A stretch of 52,080 nt of DNA from JBBQYA01 sp038209155 (GTDB lineage Bacteria; Bacteroidota; Bacteroidia; Sphingobacteriales; Sphingobacteriaceae), in contig JBBQYA010000006.1 in the NCBI GenBank assembly GCA_038209155.1, positions 1 through 52,080 on the forward strand, given 5' to 3'. The notes under the pieces were generated by a model. The model saw only the letters and a list, made by a program, of their open reading frames with translations, did not search any database and had not been told where the DNA came from. Positions 1 through 8,584 of this stretch are shown here, one piece after another. The number at the start of each line of letters is the position of its first letter. The stretch's first letter is position 1. Both the position numbers and the translations under genes were made by a program.

Positions 1-584
1 AATTTTATCATTTCTTTTGCCTTTTCTGGATCTGGGCAACGGAGAATGTTGGATTCTATCAGTTCTAAATTTAGTTTTTTGTAATCGGGTGATATAGAAA
101 TATTCCCAACCGCACTTACATAAGCTGTAATTTTAATGGAATACTGTTCCAAAAATTGCATCGCAATACTTCCTGCTGCTACTCTGGCAGCGGTTTCTCT
201 TGCTGAAGAACGCCCTCCACCTCTATGATCACGAATTCCATATTTGTTTTGATAGGTAAAATCTGCATGACTTGGTCGGAAGTTTTTTTCTACATCAGAA
301 TAATCGGAAGATTGTGCATCTTCATTCTCGATCATCATAGAAATTGGAGTTCCAGTGGTTTTACTTTCAAACAAACCCGAAAGAATTTGAATTTGATCTC
401 GCTCTTTTCTTGGGCTGCTAATTTCAGATTGTCCTGGTTTCCTTCTATTTAATGCCGTTTGAATTTTTTCAATAGAAATTTCAATTCCAGCTGGACAACC
501 ATCCAAAACCACACCTATTGCTTTACCATGCGATTCGCCGAAAGTTGAAATAGTAAAAATTTTTCCAAATGAATTGCCTGCCAT
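1..584 (-). CDS. aroC: Chorismate synthase, N-terminal part (cut by window edge)
   Basis: Converts 5-enolpyruvylshikimate-3-phosphate to chorismate with reduced FMN, the last step of the shikimate pathway. About 194 residues are visible of a usual 350-360; the C-terminus lies beyond base 1. I read GESHG at residues 16-20, the DGCPAG block at 28-33 and the second family signature RDHRGGGRSSARET at 118-131, all without interruption. The ATG at 584-582 begins the usual MAGNSFG start. It lies 12 bases after the aroA stop, so it is the third gene of an aro operon. The identification is firm. Confidence 0.95.
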   Translation of the reverse strand, partial: MAGNSFGKIFTISTFGESHGKAIGVVLDGCPAGIEISIEKIQTALNRRKPGQSEISSPRKERDQIQILSGLFESKTTGTPISMMIENEDAQSSDYSDVEKNFRPSHADFTYQNKYGIRDHRGGGRSSARETAARVAAGSIAMQFLEQYSIKITAYVSAVGNISISPDYKKLNLELIESNILRCPDPEKAKEMIK

Positions 585-596
585 GATTGCCTAATT

Positions 597-1841
597 TTAG
601 CTTATTTCCGATTCTAATCCAAATTTATTAAGATCATTCCAAAATTCTGGGTAGGATTTTTTTACAACTTCTGGATTTTTAATTTCCAAACTTTTCTGTG
701 AAAAAACCATTGAAGCAAATGCCATAGCAATACGATGATCATCGTAGGTGTTGATTACTACGTTTTGGTTTAAAATTAAATTTTCAGTTTTTAAAAGATG
801 ATTGCCTGTCAATTCTAGATAGAAATTAACACCAAATTTTTCTAATTCTATTTCTAAAGCTAATATTCGATCACATTCTTTAATTCTTAAACTTTCTAAA
901 CCAGAGAAAATGCCATTTATTTGCAATCCAGAACAACAAATAATAATAGTTGGTGCAAGATCTGGGCAATCGGAAAAGTTAAATTCCAAAAACTTGGTTT
1001 CAACTTTAGTTTTTATTAATCGAACTCCAAATTCTTCAAATTGAGTTTGGACACCTAGTTTTTCCATTATTTTAGCAATAATTTGATCTCCTTGCTTGCT
1101 CTCTTTTCTAAATCCTGAGAAATAAATTTCTTCAATTGTTGATAATGCAATTAAACTATACCAATAAGCCAAACTACTCCAATCAGGTTCTATAATTATT
1201 GGTTTGGAAAGATATTTTTGAGGTTTTATTTCAATTTGATTTCCTTTGATTTCAATTTCAATTCCAAAATATCTCATGGTATCTATCGTCATTTGGATAT
1301 AGGGAAAAGATGAAATTTTACCTTTTAAATTCAATCTCAAACCATTTGGTAAGCTAGGAGAAATCAATAATAATGCAGTTGCAAACTGGCTACTGATTTC
1401 TGCATTCAAGTTTATTTCATTTTTTTCTGTAAAGGTAAAATCCAAAAGTTCAATTGGTGGAAAACCATTTTTTTCAGAATACTTAATTTTGGCTCCTAAA
1501 CTTTTTAATGCGTCAACCAATATTCCAATTGGTCTTTCTTTCATTCTTACAGAGCCTGTTATCATTACTTTTTTTTGGATTAAAAAAAAATAAGCAAGCA
1601 AAAAACGAAGAGTTGTACCTGCTGGACCTACCTCTATAATCTTATTGTTTTGTTCTTTTGTTAAAATTTCTTGTAAACGTTTGGTATCTTCTGAATCAGA
1701 AATACCATGAATTTCAATTTCCCTTGAGCATAATTCAGAAATAATTAAAACCCGATTACTTTCACTTTTGGAGCCAGAAAGTTGAATTTCTAAATTAGAT
1801 TTTGGATTAAAATTTTTTCTAGATAAAAGAATAGAATTCAT
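597..1841 (-). CDS. aroA: 3-phosphoshikimate 1-carboxyvinyltransferase (EPSP synthase)
   Basis: Transfers enolpyruvyl from PEP to shikimate-3-phosphate. The 414 residues are close to the usual 420-440. The shikimate-phosphate motif reads SGSKSESNR (residues 22-30, where LPGSKSxSNR is common) and the PEP loop reads PAGTTLR (73-79, where NAGTAMR is common). Gly, Thr and Arg of that loop are kept but the following Pro is Phe, a form I associate with Bacteroidota. KECDR and YDDHRIAMAFA are present towards the C-terminus. The start codon directly abuts the stop of the upstream DAHP synthase gene, so translation is probably coupled. Confidence 0.95.
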   Translation of the reverse strand: MNSILLSRKNFNPKSNLEIQLSGSKSESNRVLIISELCSREIEIHGISDSEDTKRLQEILTKEQNNKIIEVGPAGTTLRFLLAYFFLIQKKVMITGSVRMKERPIGILVDALKSLGAKIKYSEKNGFPPIELLDFTFTEKNEINLNAEISSQFATALLLISPSLPNGLRLNLKGKISSFPYIQMTIDTMRYFGIEIEIKGNQIEIKPQKYLSKPIIIEPDWSSLAYWYSLIALSTIEEIYFSGFRKESKQGDQIIAKIMEKLGVQTQFEEFGVRLIKTKVETKFLEFNFSDCPDLAPTIIICCSGLQINGIFSGLESLRIKECDRILALEIELEKFGVNFYLELTGNHLLKTENLILNQNVVINTYDDHRIAMAFASMVFSQKSLEIKNPEVVKKSYPEFWNDLNKFGLESEIS

Positions 1842-2966
1842 TTATTTATGATCAACAACTTTATTATTCATAATTTCAGTATGTCGAGCAATCGCTTCCT
1901 CATGAATCAAGTTAAGGAGTTTTTTAGCAAAAGTTTCGCTTAAATTCATAGAATTTGCCATTTCTGTTCTTTTTTCTATAATCTCTTCCCAACGCTTAAT
2001 TTGAAGTATAGTCACATTATTTTGCTTTTTATAATCTGCAATTTCATCCACAATTGCCATCCTTGAAGAAATACTTTGAAGGATTTCATCATCTAGTTTA
2101 TCTATTAATTGTCGCATTTCTGCAAGCTTAGACAAAAAGTCGGTATCGGCCGAATGAGCAGTTCTAACGATTAAATTACTGATTATTAAACCTAAATCTT
2201 TTGGGGTAAACTGTTGCTTTGCATCCGTCAATGCATTTTCTGGATGAATATGACTTTCGATCATCAAGCCTTGGAAATCAAGGTCTAATGCTTCTTGAGC
2301 TATTGATGGAATTAATTTTCTAGTTCCACAAATATGACTTGGATCACATAAAACTGGTAATTCTGGATATAATCTTTTCAATTCTATCGGAATCGCCCAC
2401 ATGGGTTCATTTCTATAAATAGATTTTCCATAGAAGGAGAAACCTCGATGGATGGCTGCAAGTTTTTTAATTCCCGCTCTATTTATTCTTTCTAAAGCTC
2501 CAATCCATAATTGTAAATCTGGATTTACGGGGTTTTTTACAAAAACAGGGATATCTATACCTTTTAAAGCCTCTGCAATTTCTTTTACAGAAAATGGATT
2601 TACCGTGGTTCTGGCTCCAATCCAAAGCATATCAACCTCATTTTTTAAAGCAAATTCTACATGTTTTGCAGTAGCAACTTCCACTGTTGTAGGTAATCCT
2701 GATTCTGCTTTTGCATTTCTAAGCCATTCTAATCCTATATTCCCAACACCTTCAAATTTATTAGGTCGTGTTCGAGGTTTCCAGATACCAGCTCTTAATA
2801 CGCTTACTTTATTTATTTTTTTTAATTCAATTGCAGTTTCAACCAATTGATTTTCTGTCTCTGCACTACAAGGTCCAGCAATTAAAAATGGTTTTGCGAG
2901 CGAGGAATTCATCCAGTTTTTGGAATCTTCTATTTCAAGGGAATTCTTATCATTCACATGATTCAT
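1842..2966 (-). CDS. Bifunctional DAHP synthase / type II chorismate mutase
   Basis: First step of the shikimate pathway (PEP plus erythrose-4-phosphate to DAHP) fused to chorismate mutase (chorismate to prephenate). Residues about 25-270 form the KDOPS-like DAHP synthase barrel with IAGPCSAE, RAGIWKPRTRP, IGARTTVNPF, AIHRGF, DPSHICG and IESHIHP; the Cys, His, Glu and Asp metal ligands of the family are among these. Residues about 280-365 are an all-helical AroQ-type mutase (LIDKLDDEILQSISSRM, then KRWEEIIEKR). The 374-residue length fits the Bacteroidota fusion, in which mutase ligands can feedback-control the synthase. It leads the operon with aroA and aroC. Confidence 0.94.
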   Translation of the reverse strand: MNHVNDKNSLEIEDSKNWMNSSLAKPFLIAGPCSAETENQLVETAIELKKINKVSVLRAGIWKPRTRPNKFEGVGNIGLEWLRNAKAESGLPTTVEVATAKHVEFALKNEVDMLWIGARTTVNPFSVKEIAEALKGIDIPVFVKNPVNPDLQLWIGALERINRAGIKKLAAIHRGFSFYGKSIYRNEPMWAIPIELKRLYPELPVLCDPSHICGTRKLIPSIAQEALDLDFQGLMIESHIHPENALTDAKQQFTPKDLGLIISNLIVRTAHSADTDFLSKLAEMRQLIDKLDDEILQSISSRMAIVDEIADYKKQNNVTILQIKRWEEIIEKRTEMANSMNLSETFAKKLLNLIHEEAIARHTEIMNNKVVDHK

Positions 2967-3075
2967 TTTTATTTTGTTTTACTTTTAATAACACGAAAAA
3001 GGAATCAATTTGTTTTTTTAAGTCTAAAACGGGATTAAATTTTATTTTTTTTATTTGAAATAAAAAACAGAAAAA

Positions 3076-3120
3076 CCTTGCAATAGGGATGGTCCACAAC
3101 ATCGTAGGGGATCATTTTTT
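3076..3120. other. GC-rich stretch with hairpin in the gap between ychF and the aro operon
   Basis: In the AT-rich gap 2967-3197 a 38-base stretch (3076-3113) has 20 G/C. ATGGTCC at 3089-3095 can pair with GGATCAT at 3109-3115 (one G-T wobble, 13-base loop), followed on the plus strand by six T residues. This resembles a plus-strand terminator, but no plus-strand gene lies upstream. It could equally be part of a leader RNA of the aro operon. The rest of the gap is featureless AT-rich sequence. Confidence 0.25.
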
Positions 3121-3197
3121 ATTTAAAAAAAAATTTAAACAAATAACGCATTTCAGATTGCGATTTAAAAACTTGTTTTCATGCTCCAAATTTTTAA

Positions 3198-4295
3198 TTA
3201 AACATTAAATCTAAAGTGCATAATATCACCATCCAAAACCACGTAAGTTTTACCTTCGACTCCTAGTTTTCCGACTTCTTTGCATGCTGCTTCCGATCCA
3301 TATTTTACAAAATCATCATATTTAATAACTTCCGCACGAATAAATCCTTTTTCAAAATCAGTATGAATAACTCCTGCAGCTTGTGGTGCTGTCATTCCAG
3401 TGGTGATTGTCCATGCTCTAACTTCTTGAACACCAGCTGTAAAGTAGGTGGCAAGATTCAATAATTTATAGGCTGCTATAATTAATTTTGCTACACCAGA
3501 TTGGCTTAAACCCAAATCTTCTAAAAATAACTGACGCTCATCAAAACTTTCAAGTTCTGCAATATCTGCTTCTATAGCTGCAGAAATTACCAAAACTTCT
3601 GCATTTTCTGTTTTAACTAATTCCTTTACAATGTCTACATATTTATTTCCTTGTACTACCTATTTTTCGTCGACGTTGCAGACATATAAAACTGGTTTTA
3701 AAGTCAATAATTGAAGATCTGAAACATGTTCTAAACTTTTTTCGTCAAGGTTTAAGGTTCGTGCAGATTTGCCTTCGAGCAATGTTTGGCGTACTTTAGT
3801 TAATACCTCTGAAGCTAATTTAGCGTCTTTATCTCCTGTTTTGGCTGCTCTATCTGTTTTTTGTAATTTTTTTTCAACAGAATCTAAATCTTTTAATTGC
3901 AATTCGGTATCAATAATTTCTTTATCCCGGCGAGGGTCTACACTTCCATCTACATGCACAACATTATCATCGTCAAAACATCTTAAAACATGAATGATTG
4001 CATTGGTATTTCGGATATTTGCCAAAAACATATTTCCTAGTCCTTCTCCTTTGCTAGCGCCTTTTACAAGACCTGCAATGTCTACGATTTCTATTACGTT
4101 GGGTACAATTCGCTGTGGAACAACCAACTCCGAAAGTTTTGTTAAGCGTTCATCTGGAACTGTGATTACTCCGATATTGGGCTCAATGGTGCAGAAAGGA
4201 AAATTTGCAGCTTGTGCTTTTGCATTGGATAAGGAATTGAAAAGGGTGGATTTACCTACGTTGGGTAGTCCGACTATGCCGCATTGAAGAGCCAT
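3198..4295 (-). pseudogene. ychF: YchF/Ola1 family P-loop ATPase interrupted by an in-frame TAG
   Basis: YchF is a near-universal ribosome-associated ATPase of the Obg group. The first 211 codons give LPNVGKST (Walker A), VDIAGLVKGASKGEGLGN (G3/switch) and the NVDE motif at residues 207-210 that replaces NKxD and favours ATP. One codon later comes TAG (3662-3660). Reading on in the same frame gives 153 codons with the ISA motif, the helical region and a complete TGS domain ending GDIMHFRFNV, then TAA. The full span of 365 codons matches the family's about 363. There is no other lesion and no frameshift. It may be a nonsense mutation, a sequencing error or a readthrough site. The gene follows agmatinase by 41 bases. 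Confidence 0.88.
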
Positions 4296-4336
4296 GAAGT
4301 ATGTTTAATAAGTAATAAGTTTGAAAAAGTAGAATT

Positions 4337-5230
4337 TTAAGGTTTTTTATAGAATTCTAAAAAGGTAATAATTTTATAGGCGAGTTTTGCCAAAGTGTAT
4401 TCAGATAATATACTGTTTTGAAACGGTGCGCATTCTACGATATCTACTCCAATAACGATTTTTTTGCTAATAACTTCTCTTAAAAGTTCCAAAGTCTCAT
4501 TCCAAAAAAGACCATTGGGTTCGGCGGTTCCTACTGCTGGTATAATAGATGGATCAAAACCATCTGCATCAATTGTAATATATACTTTGTCTTGAAGCGA
4601 GTCCATTAAACCTTTGATCCAGTTTGGATTATTTCTAATTTGATAAGCATATGCGGTGGTAATTTTAGCAGAGGATTTTATTAAATCTGCTTCTTCTTTA
4701 CATTGAGCACGTATTCCAACTTGCGAAAGCGTAATCCCTTCTAGCTCATGAACACGAGCCATGACTGATGCATGTGAAAATTTATTGCCGTTGTAGCTCT
4801 GCCGCAAATCTGAATGAGCATCTATTTGTAAAACAGAAAATCTAGAATGATATTTTTTATGTGCTTTTACTAAACCTAATGTTACTGTGTGTTCTGCTCC
4901 TAACGAAAAAACAAATTTTTGATCTTCCAACAACTTTAACGTTTTTTCTTCGATCAAATCTATTGCTTCTTGATCAAATTTACCTTCGAATTCTATTTGT
5001 TCTAAAGTTGCAATTCCAGATTTAAAAGCTTCCGTATTAGTTTCTTCGTCATAAAATTCCACAAACTGAGAAGCATTGATAATTGCGGCTGGTCCATTTG
5101 CAGATCCTTGTAAATAAGAAGAAGTATGTTCGTATGGAACAGATTGGATTACATAAGAAGCATCTGAATAATTGCAAAACTCAGGTTCTACAATTCCTAA
5201 AAAATTCTCATTGCTTCCTAAAATCTTCAT
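4337..5230 (-). CDS. speB: Agmatinase (arginase/ureohydrolase family)
   Basis: Hydrolyses agmatine to putrescine and urea in polyamine synthesis, using two Mn ions. The 297-residue protein carries the family's metal-ligand blocks: GAEHT (residue about 110), DAHSD (about 137, followed by FSHASVM) and DADGFDP (about 222), with VDIVE near the end. Sequence alone separates agmatinase from arginase or formiminoglutamase only moderately; the N-terminal PYEHTSSY and the overall pattern favour agmatinase. An arginine decarboxylase partner is not in view. It sits 41 bases ahead of ychF on the same strand. Confidence 0.85.
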   Translation of the reverse strand: MKILGSNENFLGIVEPEFCNYSDASYVIQSVPYEHTSSYLQGSANGPAAIINASQFVEFYDEETNTEAFKSGIATLEQIEFEGKFDQEAIDLIEEKTLKLLEDQKFVFSLGAEHTVTLGLVKAHKKYHSRFSVLQIDAHSDLRQSYNGNKFSHASVMARVHELEGITLSQVGIRAQCKEEADLIKSSAKITTAYAYQIRNNPNWIKGLMDSLQDKVYITIDADGFDPSIIPAVGTAEPNGLFWNETLELLREVISKKIVIGVDIVECAPFQNSILSEYTLAKLAYKIITFLEFYKKP

Positions 5231-5248
5231 ATTTTCTTAAATTTCGGT

Positions 5249-5256
5249 CAAAGATA
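5249..5256 (-). promoter_or_regulatory. Candidate -7 element upstream of agmatinase
   Basis: TATCTTTG on the minus strand matches the Bacteroidota -7 consensus TAnnTTTG, 18 bases ahead of the agmatinase ATG. No TTTG at the -33 spacing was found, so support rests on one box. Confidence 0.3.
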
Positions 5257-5390
5257 TAAAATACGGTCAATATTCGTGTTTTATGCCATATAAGATCGAT
5301 TGACGCAAAAATAATATTATTAAAATATTTTTATCAATAAAACCAAATTCGATTATTTAGCTAAAAAGATGTTTTAATTTGTAATTAAGT

Positions 5391-6305
5391 TTATTTATTC
5401 ATTCTTTTTTCTCTTCTCAACTCTTTTTTAGTTTTTTCAATACTTGGTTCTAATTCTTGTTTTTCTACTTCTTTTGGAACTTCTTGATCCACTGCTCTTT
5501 TCACATCTGCTTCTATTTCCGCATCCTGAGCTTTCTCTTCCGCTTTTTCTCTAAAATATTTTCTGAATAAAAAACTACTTTGTAAAGCAAGCATATTTTT
5601 ATTTAAATTATCAGTAGCTGCTTCTACATTAATCATGGTCTTGTCCAATTTACTTGAAAACTCTTGATCATATAAGACTTTTCCCATTGCACCTTGTCCA
5701 CTGGTAATTCTGCCAGATATCTTTGCAAGATCTCCACTCAATTCTGCAGCATTTTTTGTGGTTTTTTTCAAACTAGCTATTACATCTTTTGTACCATCAT
5801 TATCTGCAATTTCAGTTGTGAGTACGGCTAAATTTTTAGTAATAATATCTACATTTTTTCCAGTTGATTCCAAAGATCTCATAATAGCTTCTGTATCCAT
5901 AGGAACTTGGCTTCCAATCATTCCACCTTCTTTTACTTCTTGCCCATTTTCACTACCCGGCAATATATTTATTACCTTATTTCCCATCAATCCATCTGCA
6001 CTGATGGCTGCTTTACTATCCGATTTTATAAATTGTTTATGTTCATTTTCCACCATCATGGTTATCATCACACTAGTATCATTTATAATATCTATGTCTT
6101 TTACTGTGCCTACTGTGATTCCAGAAAACCTTACATTATTACCAGGAGCCAATCCTCCTACATTTTTAAAAACTGCTGTGATTGGAAATGTGCCTCCAAA
6201 TAAATTGGACTTACTGCCTAATAAATATACCGCACCGATAAACAATGCTATTCCTATGACTACAAATATTCCTAATTTTAATTTATTGTCTGTTTGATTT
6301 TTCAT
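5391..6305 (-). CDS. MlaD-family MCE-domain lipid-transport protein
   Basis: Membrane-anchored MCE protein expected to hand phospholipids between the permease MlaE and the cell envelope. A transmembrane helix (residues about 10-30, LGIFVVIGIALFIGAVYLLG) is followed by one MCE domain (FKNVGGLAPGNNVRFSGITVG onward, about 45-120), a long helical region and a charged Lys/Glu tail. I placed the start at the ATG at 6305, giving MKNQTD; an in-frame ATG 14 codons upstream would overlap the ATPase gene and add an unlikely leader. It is the last gene of mlaE-mlaF-mlaD. Confidence 0.88.
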   Translation of the reverse strand: MKNQTDNKLKLGIFVVIGIALFIGAVYLLGSKSNLFGGTFPITAVFKNVGGLAPGNNVRFSGITVGTVKDIDIINDTSVMITMMVENEHKQFIKSDSKAAISADGLMGNKVINILPGSENGQEVKEGGMIGSQVPMDTEAIMRSLESTGKNVDIITKNLAVLTTEIADNDGTKDVIASLKKTTKNAAELSGDLAKISGRITSGQGAMGKVLYDQEFSSKLDKTMINVEAATDNLNKNMLALQSSFLFRKYFREKAEEKAQDAEIEADVKRAVDQEVPKEVEKQELEPSIEKTKKELRREKRMNK

Positions 6306-6315
6306 GATTATATTT

Positions 6316-7107
6316 TTATTTTTTAAAAAATGAACGAATAAATTCATCTTCTGATTTTTCTAATTCTTCAAATGTGCCTTCGGTTATATATTCACCATCT
6401 TTAAGAATTAATATTCGATTTGCGACTATTTTTGCACAAGCAATATCGTGAGTAATAATAATGGAAGACGTTTTGTATTTCTTTTGTACTTCCAAAATTA
6501 ACTCTGAAATTTCTCTAGAAGTTATTGGATCTAAACCTGTTGTGGGTTCGTCGTACAACATAATTTCGGGTTTTAAAATTAATGTTCTCGCTAAACCAAC
6601 TCGCTTTTTCATTCCACCAGAAAGTTCGGCTGGCATCATATCTATTGCTTCTGCTAAACCAACGTTTTCTAAAGCTTCTAATGCTTTTGCATCCAATTCT
6701 TCCAAAGTTGACTTACGATTTTGGCGGGCGAGTGGAAATTTTAAATTTTCTCTTACTGACATGGAATCATAAAGTGCGGCACTTTGAAAAAGAAAGCCAA
6801 TCCGCATTCTAATCTCATCTAATTCCTGCTCATTCATTTCCATAAGATCTTTCCCAAGAACAATTAATTTTCCTTCATCAGGTACAATTAATCCTACTAT
6901 ACATTTAATAGTTACCGATTTTCCAGTTCCAGATTTTCCGAGCACTACAATATTTTCACCTTTTTTTACCGTAAGGTTGATATCTTTTAATACCGCATTT
7001 CCTCCAAATGATTTTTTTAAATGTTCTATTTGAATTACTATTTCCTGACTTTCTTTTTCAGACAATGGTTTAGTTATTTCATCTTCTTTATTTATAAGAT
7101 TTTCCAT
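6316..7107 (-). CDS. MlaF-like ABC transporter ATP-binding protein
   Basis: Energises the lipid transporter formed with the neighbouring MlaE-type permease and MCE protein. It contains Walker A GKSGTGKS, signature LSGGMKKRVGLAR, Walker B LYDEPTTGLDP and the switch region ITHD. The start is the ATG at 7107 (MENLINKEDE), 4 bases after the permease stop; an ATG 14 codons further upstream lies inside the permease gene and is unlikely. The order permease-ATPase-MCE is that of mla/ttg2/yrb clusters. I see no MlaC or MlaB gene beside it. Confidence 0.9.
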   Translation of the reverse strand: MENLINKEDEITKPLSEKESQEIVIQIEHLKKSFGGNAVLKDINLTVKKGENIVVLGKSGTGKSVTIKCIVGLIVPDEGKLIVLGKDLMEMNEQELDEIRMRIGFLFQSAALYDSMSVRENLKFPLARQNRKSTLEELDAKALEALENVGLAEAIDMMPAELSGGMKKRVGLARTLILKPEIMLYDEPTTGLDPITSREISELILEVQKKYKTSSIIITHDIACAKIVANRILILKDGEYITEGTFEELEKSEDEFIRSFFKK

Positions 7108-7111
7108 ATCA

Positions 7112-7939
7112 CTAAATAAATAAGCTAGTAACTTGAACAGCAATAGCATCTATGATAAATACCATAAGCGATGCTGCAACCACAGCTGAATTGGATGCTT
7201 TTCCTACTCCTTCTGTGCCGTTTTCTGCATTGAAACCTTTATAGCAACCAATAAGTGAAATGCCAAAACCAAAGAAGAATGATTTGGCAATAGAAGGTAG
7301 TAAATCGGAAAATTCTAAAGCTGTAAATGCTTTATCAACATATAAAGTAAGGCTTACTTCGTCATTAAAATTAATTCCTACAAATGAACCAATCATTGAA
7401 ACTCCATCAGCAAAAATTACCAAGATAGGAAGCATAAGAGTGGTAGCAAGAATTCGTGTTATAACTAAATACTTAAAAGGATTTGTACCTGATACTTCCA
7501 TCGCATCTATTTGTTCAGTTACTTTCATTGAACCCAATTCAGCGCCGATTCCTGATCCTACCTTACCTGCGCAAATGAGTGCAGTAATCACAGGCCCAAT
7601 TTCCCTTATTATCGAAACTGCAACCATGGCTGGAAGATAGGATTCTGCACCAAATTTTGCCAAAGTAGGCTGAGATTGCAAAGTAAGAACTAAACCCATT
7701 ATGAAACCCGTAATAGCCACTAGTGGATAAGATCGATATCCTATTTCATAACATTGGCGAATAAATTCCGAAAATTCGTAAGGAGGTCTCCATACTTGTT
7801 TGAAGAATCTTGCCGCAAAATTGGCTAATCCTCCAGTTTCTTTAATAAATCCTTCTATACTTTTAGGTAATTTAAATACCTTTTTTTCCTCCACTTGTAT
7901 GGTGTCAGAAGATCTATTTAATATGGAATTTTTTTGCAT
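7112..7939 (-). CDS. MlaE-family ABC transporter permease
   Basis: Integral membrane permease of the MlaEFD phospholipid transporter (DUF140 family). There are several hydrophobic helices, including VAITGFIMGLVLTLQSQ, and the family's conserved core EIGPVITALICAGKVGSGIGAELG region with MKVTEQIDAM. The ATG at 7939 (MQKNSI) is preferred over a TTG seven codons upstream. The length of about 275 residues is slightly longer than the usual 250-260 because of an N-terminal extension before GFIKETGGL. The gene ends with TAG and leads the operon. Confidence 0.9.
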   Translation of the reverse strand: MQKNSILNRSSDTIQVEEKKVFKLPKSIEGFIKETGGLANFAARFFKQVWRPPYEFSEFIRQCYEIGYRSYPLVAITGFIMGLVLTLQSQPTLAKFGAESYLPAMVAVSIIREIGPVITALICAGKVGSGIGAELGSMKVTEQIDAMEVSGTNPFKYLVITRILATTLMLPILVIFADGVSMIGSFVGINFNDEVSLTLYVDKAFTALEFSDLLPSIAKSFFFGFGISLIGCYKGFNAENGTEGVGKASNSAVVAASLMVFIIDAIAVQVTSLFI

Positions 7940-8074
7940 AAGCTTTATCAGCTTACTCAATATGCAAATATCTTACCTTGCCTAAGAATGCTTAAAAAAC
8001 TATTTTTCTATAAAAAAACCCAAAAAAATTTAATTGAATGTGGAAAATTGTTCCCGATGAAATAAATCAGAAGC

Positions 8075-8101
8075 AAAAAAAAATCCGGCTAAACCGGATT
8101 T
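8075..8101 (-). terminator. Rho-independent terminator after the DUF3276 gene
   Basis: AAATCCGG (8081-8088) and CCGGATTT (8094-8101) form an 8-bp perfect stem with a 5-base loop; on the minus strand it is followed by nine T residues. It lies 24 bases past the DUF3276 stop codon. Confidence 0.85.
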
Positions 8102-8124
8102 ATAGTTATCATTTTTACAGATTA

Positions 8125-8493
8125 TTAATATTTAAAAGCAGTGTCATCTTCATTTGAAGAAGATTCGTTTTTTGGATATTTACTTTCTCTTTCTTCTTTG
8201 TTTCTATTGTAAGTCTCAAAATCTTCATATTTTCGCTCAACAACTTCTTGATTCGTTTTTACATAGCTAACCGCCTCCAAAAGACCTTCTGAGAATTTCT
8301 CAAAATCTTCTTTATATAAAAAAAGTTTATGCTTGATAAACAGACCATCTTCAATTCGTTTTTTACTTTCCGTAATGGTAATGTAATAATCGTTTGATTT
8401 AGTAGCCTTTACATCAAAAAAATATGTTCGTTTGCCCGCCCTTACTTTACTCGAGAATACCTCTTCCCTATCTTTATTATCAAAATCGCCCAT
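8125..8493 (-). CDS. DUF3276 family protein (PUR-alpha-like nucleic-acid binding)
   Basis: A 122-residue protein matching the DUF3276 family, which adopts a PUR-alpha-like fold and is widespread in Bacteroidota and spirochaetes. Residues about 10-80 carry the typical pattern (FSSKVRAGKRTYFFDVK, then YYITITESKK and FIKHKLFLYKEDFEKF). The tail after residue 90 is charged and probably disordered. By analogy with the spirochaetal PUR protein it may bind single-stranded DNA or RNA; that role is inferred. It has its own terminator and stands alone between the mla operon and the ABC exporter. Confidence 0.82.
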   Translation of the reverse strand: MGDFDNKDREEVFSSKVRAGKRTYFFDVKATKSNDYYITITESKKRIEDGLFIKHKLFLYKEDFEKFSEGLLEAVSYVKTNQEVVERKYEDFETYNRNKEERESKYPKNESSSNEDDTAFKY

Positions 8494-8584
8494 TATGTTT
8501 TTTTCTTATTAACGCTGGTAAATATAGAATTTAAAATAATAAAGTTCCAAAAAAGATTTTCAATCATTTTTTTATGTAAAGTAT

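Noticed and set aside
3660..3662. Evidence for a genetic code in which UAG is a sense codon
   Set aside because: At least six other genes in the window end with TAG at their expected C-terminus, so general reassignment is not supported.
3198..4295. Frameshift or two separate genes at the ychF locus
   Set aside because: Both halves are in the same frame and join at one TAG with no gap; the apparent start of the second half is only an internal TTG 22 codons after the stop.
5758..6297. Long antisense frame opposite the MCE-domain gene
   Set aside because: It lies entirely over a well-supported gene, lacks a recognisable domain, and its hydrophobic look follows from the codon pattern of the real strand.
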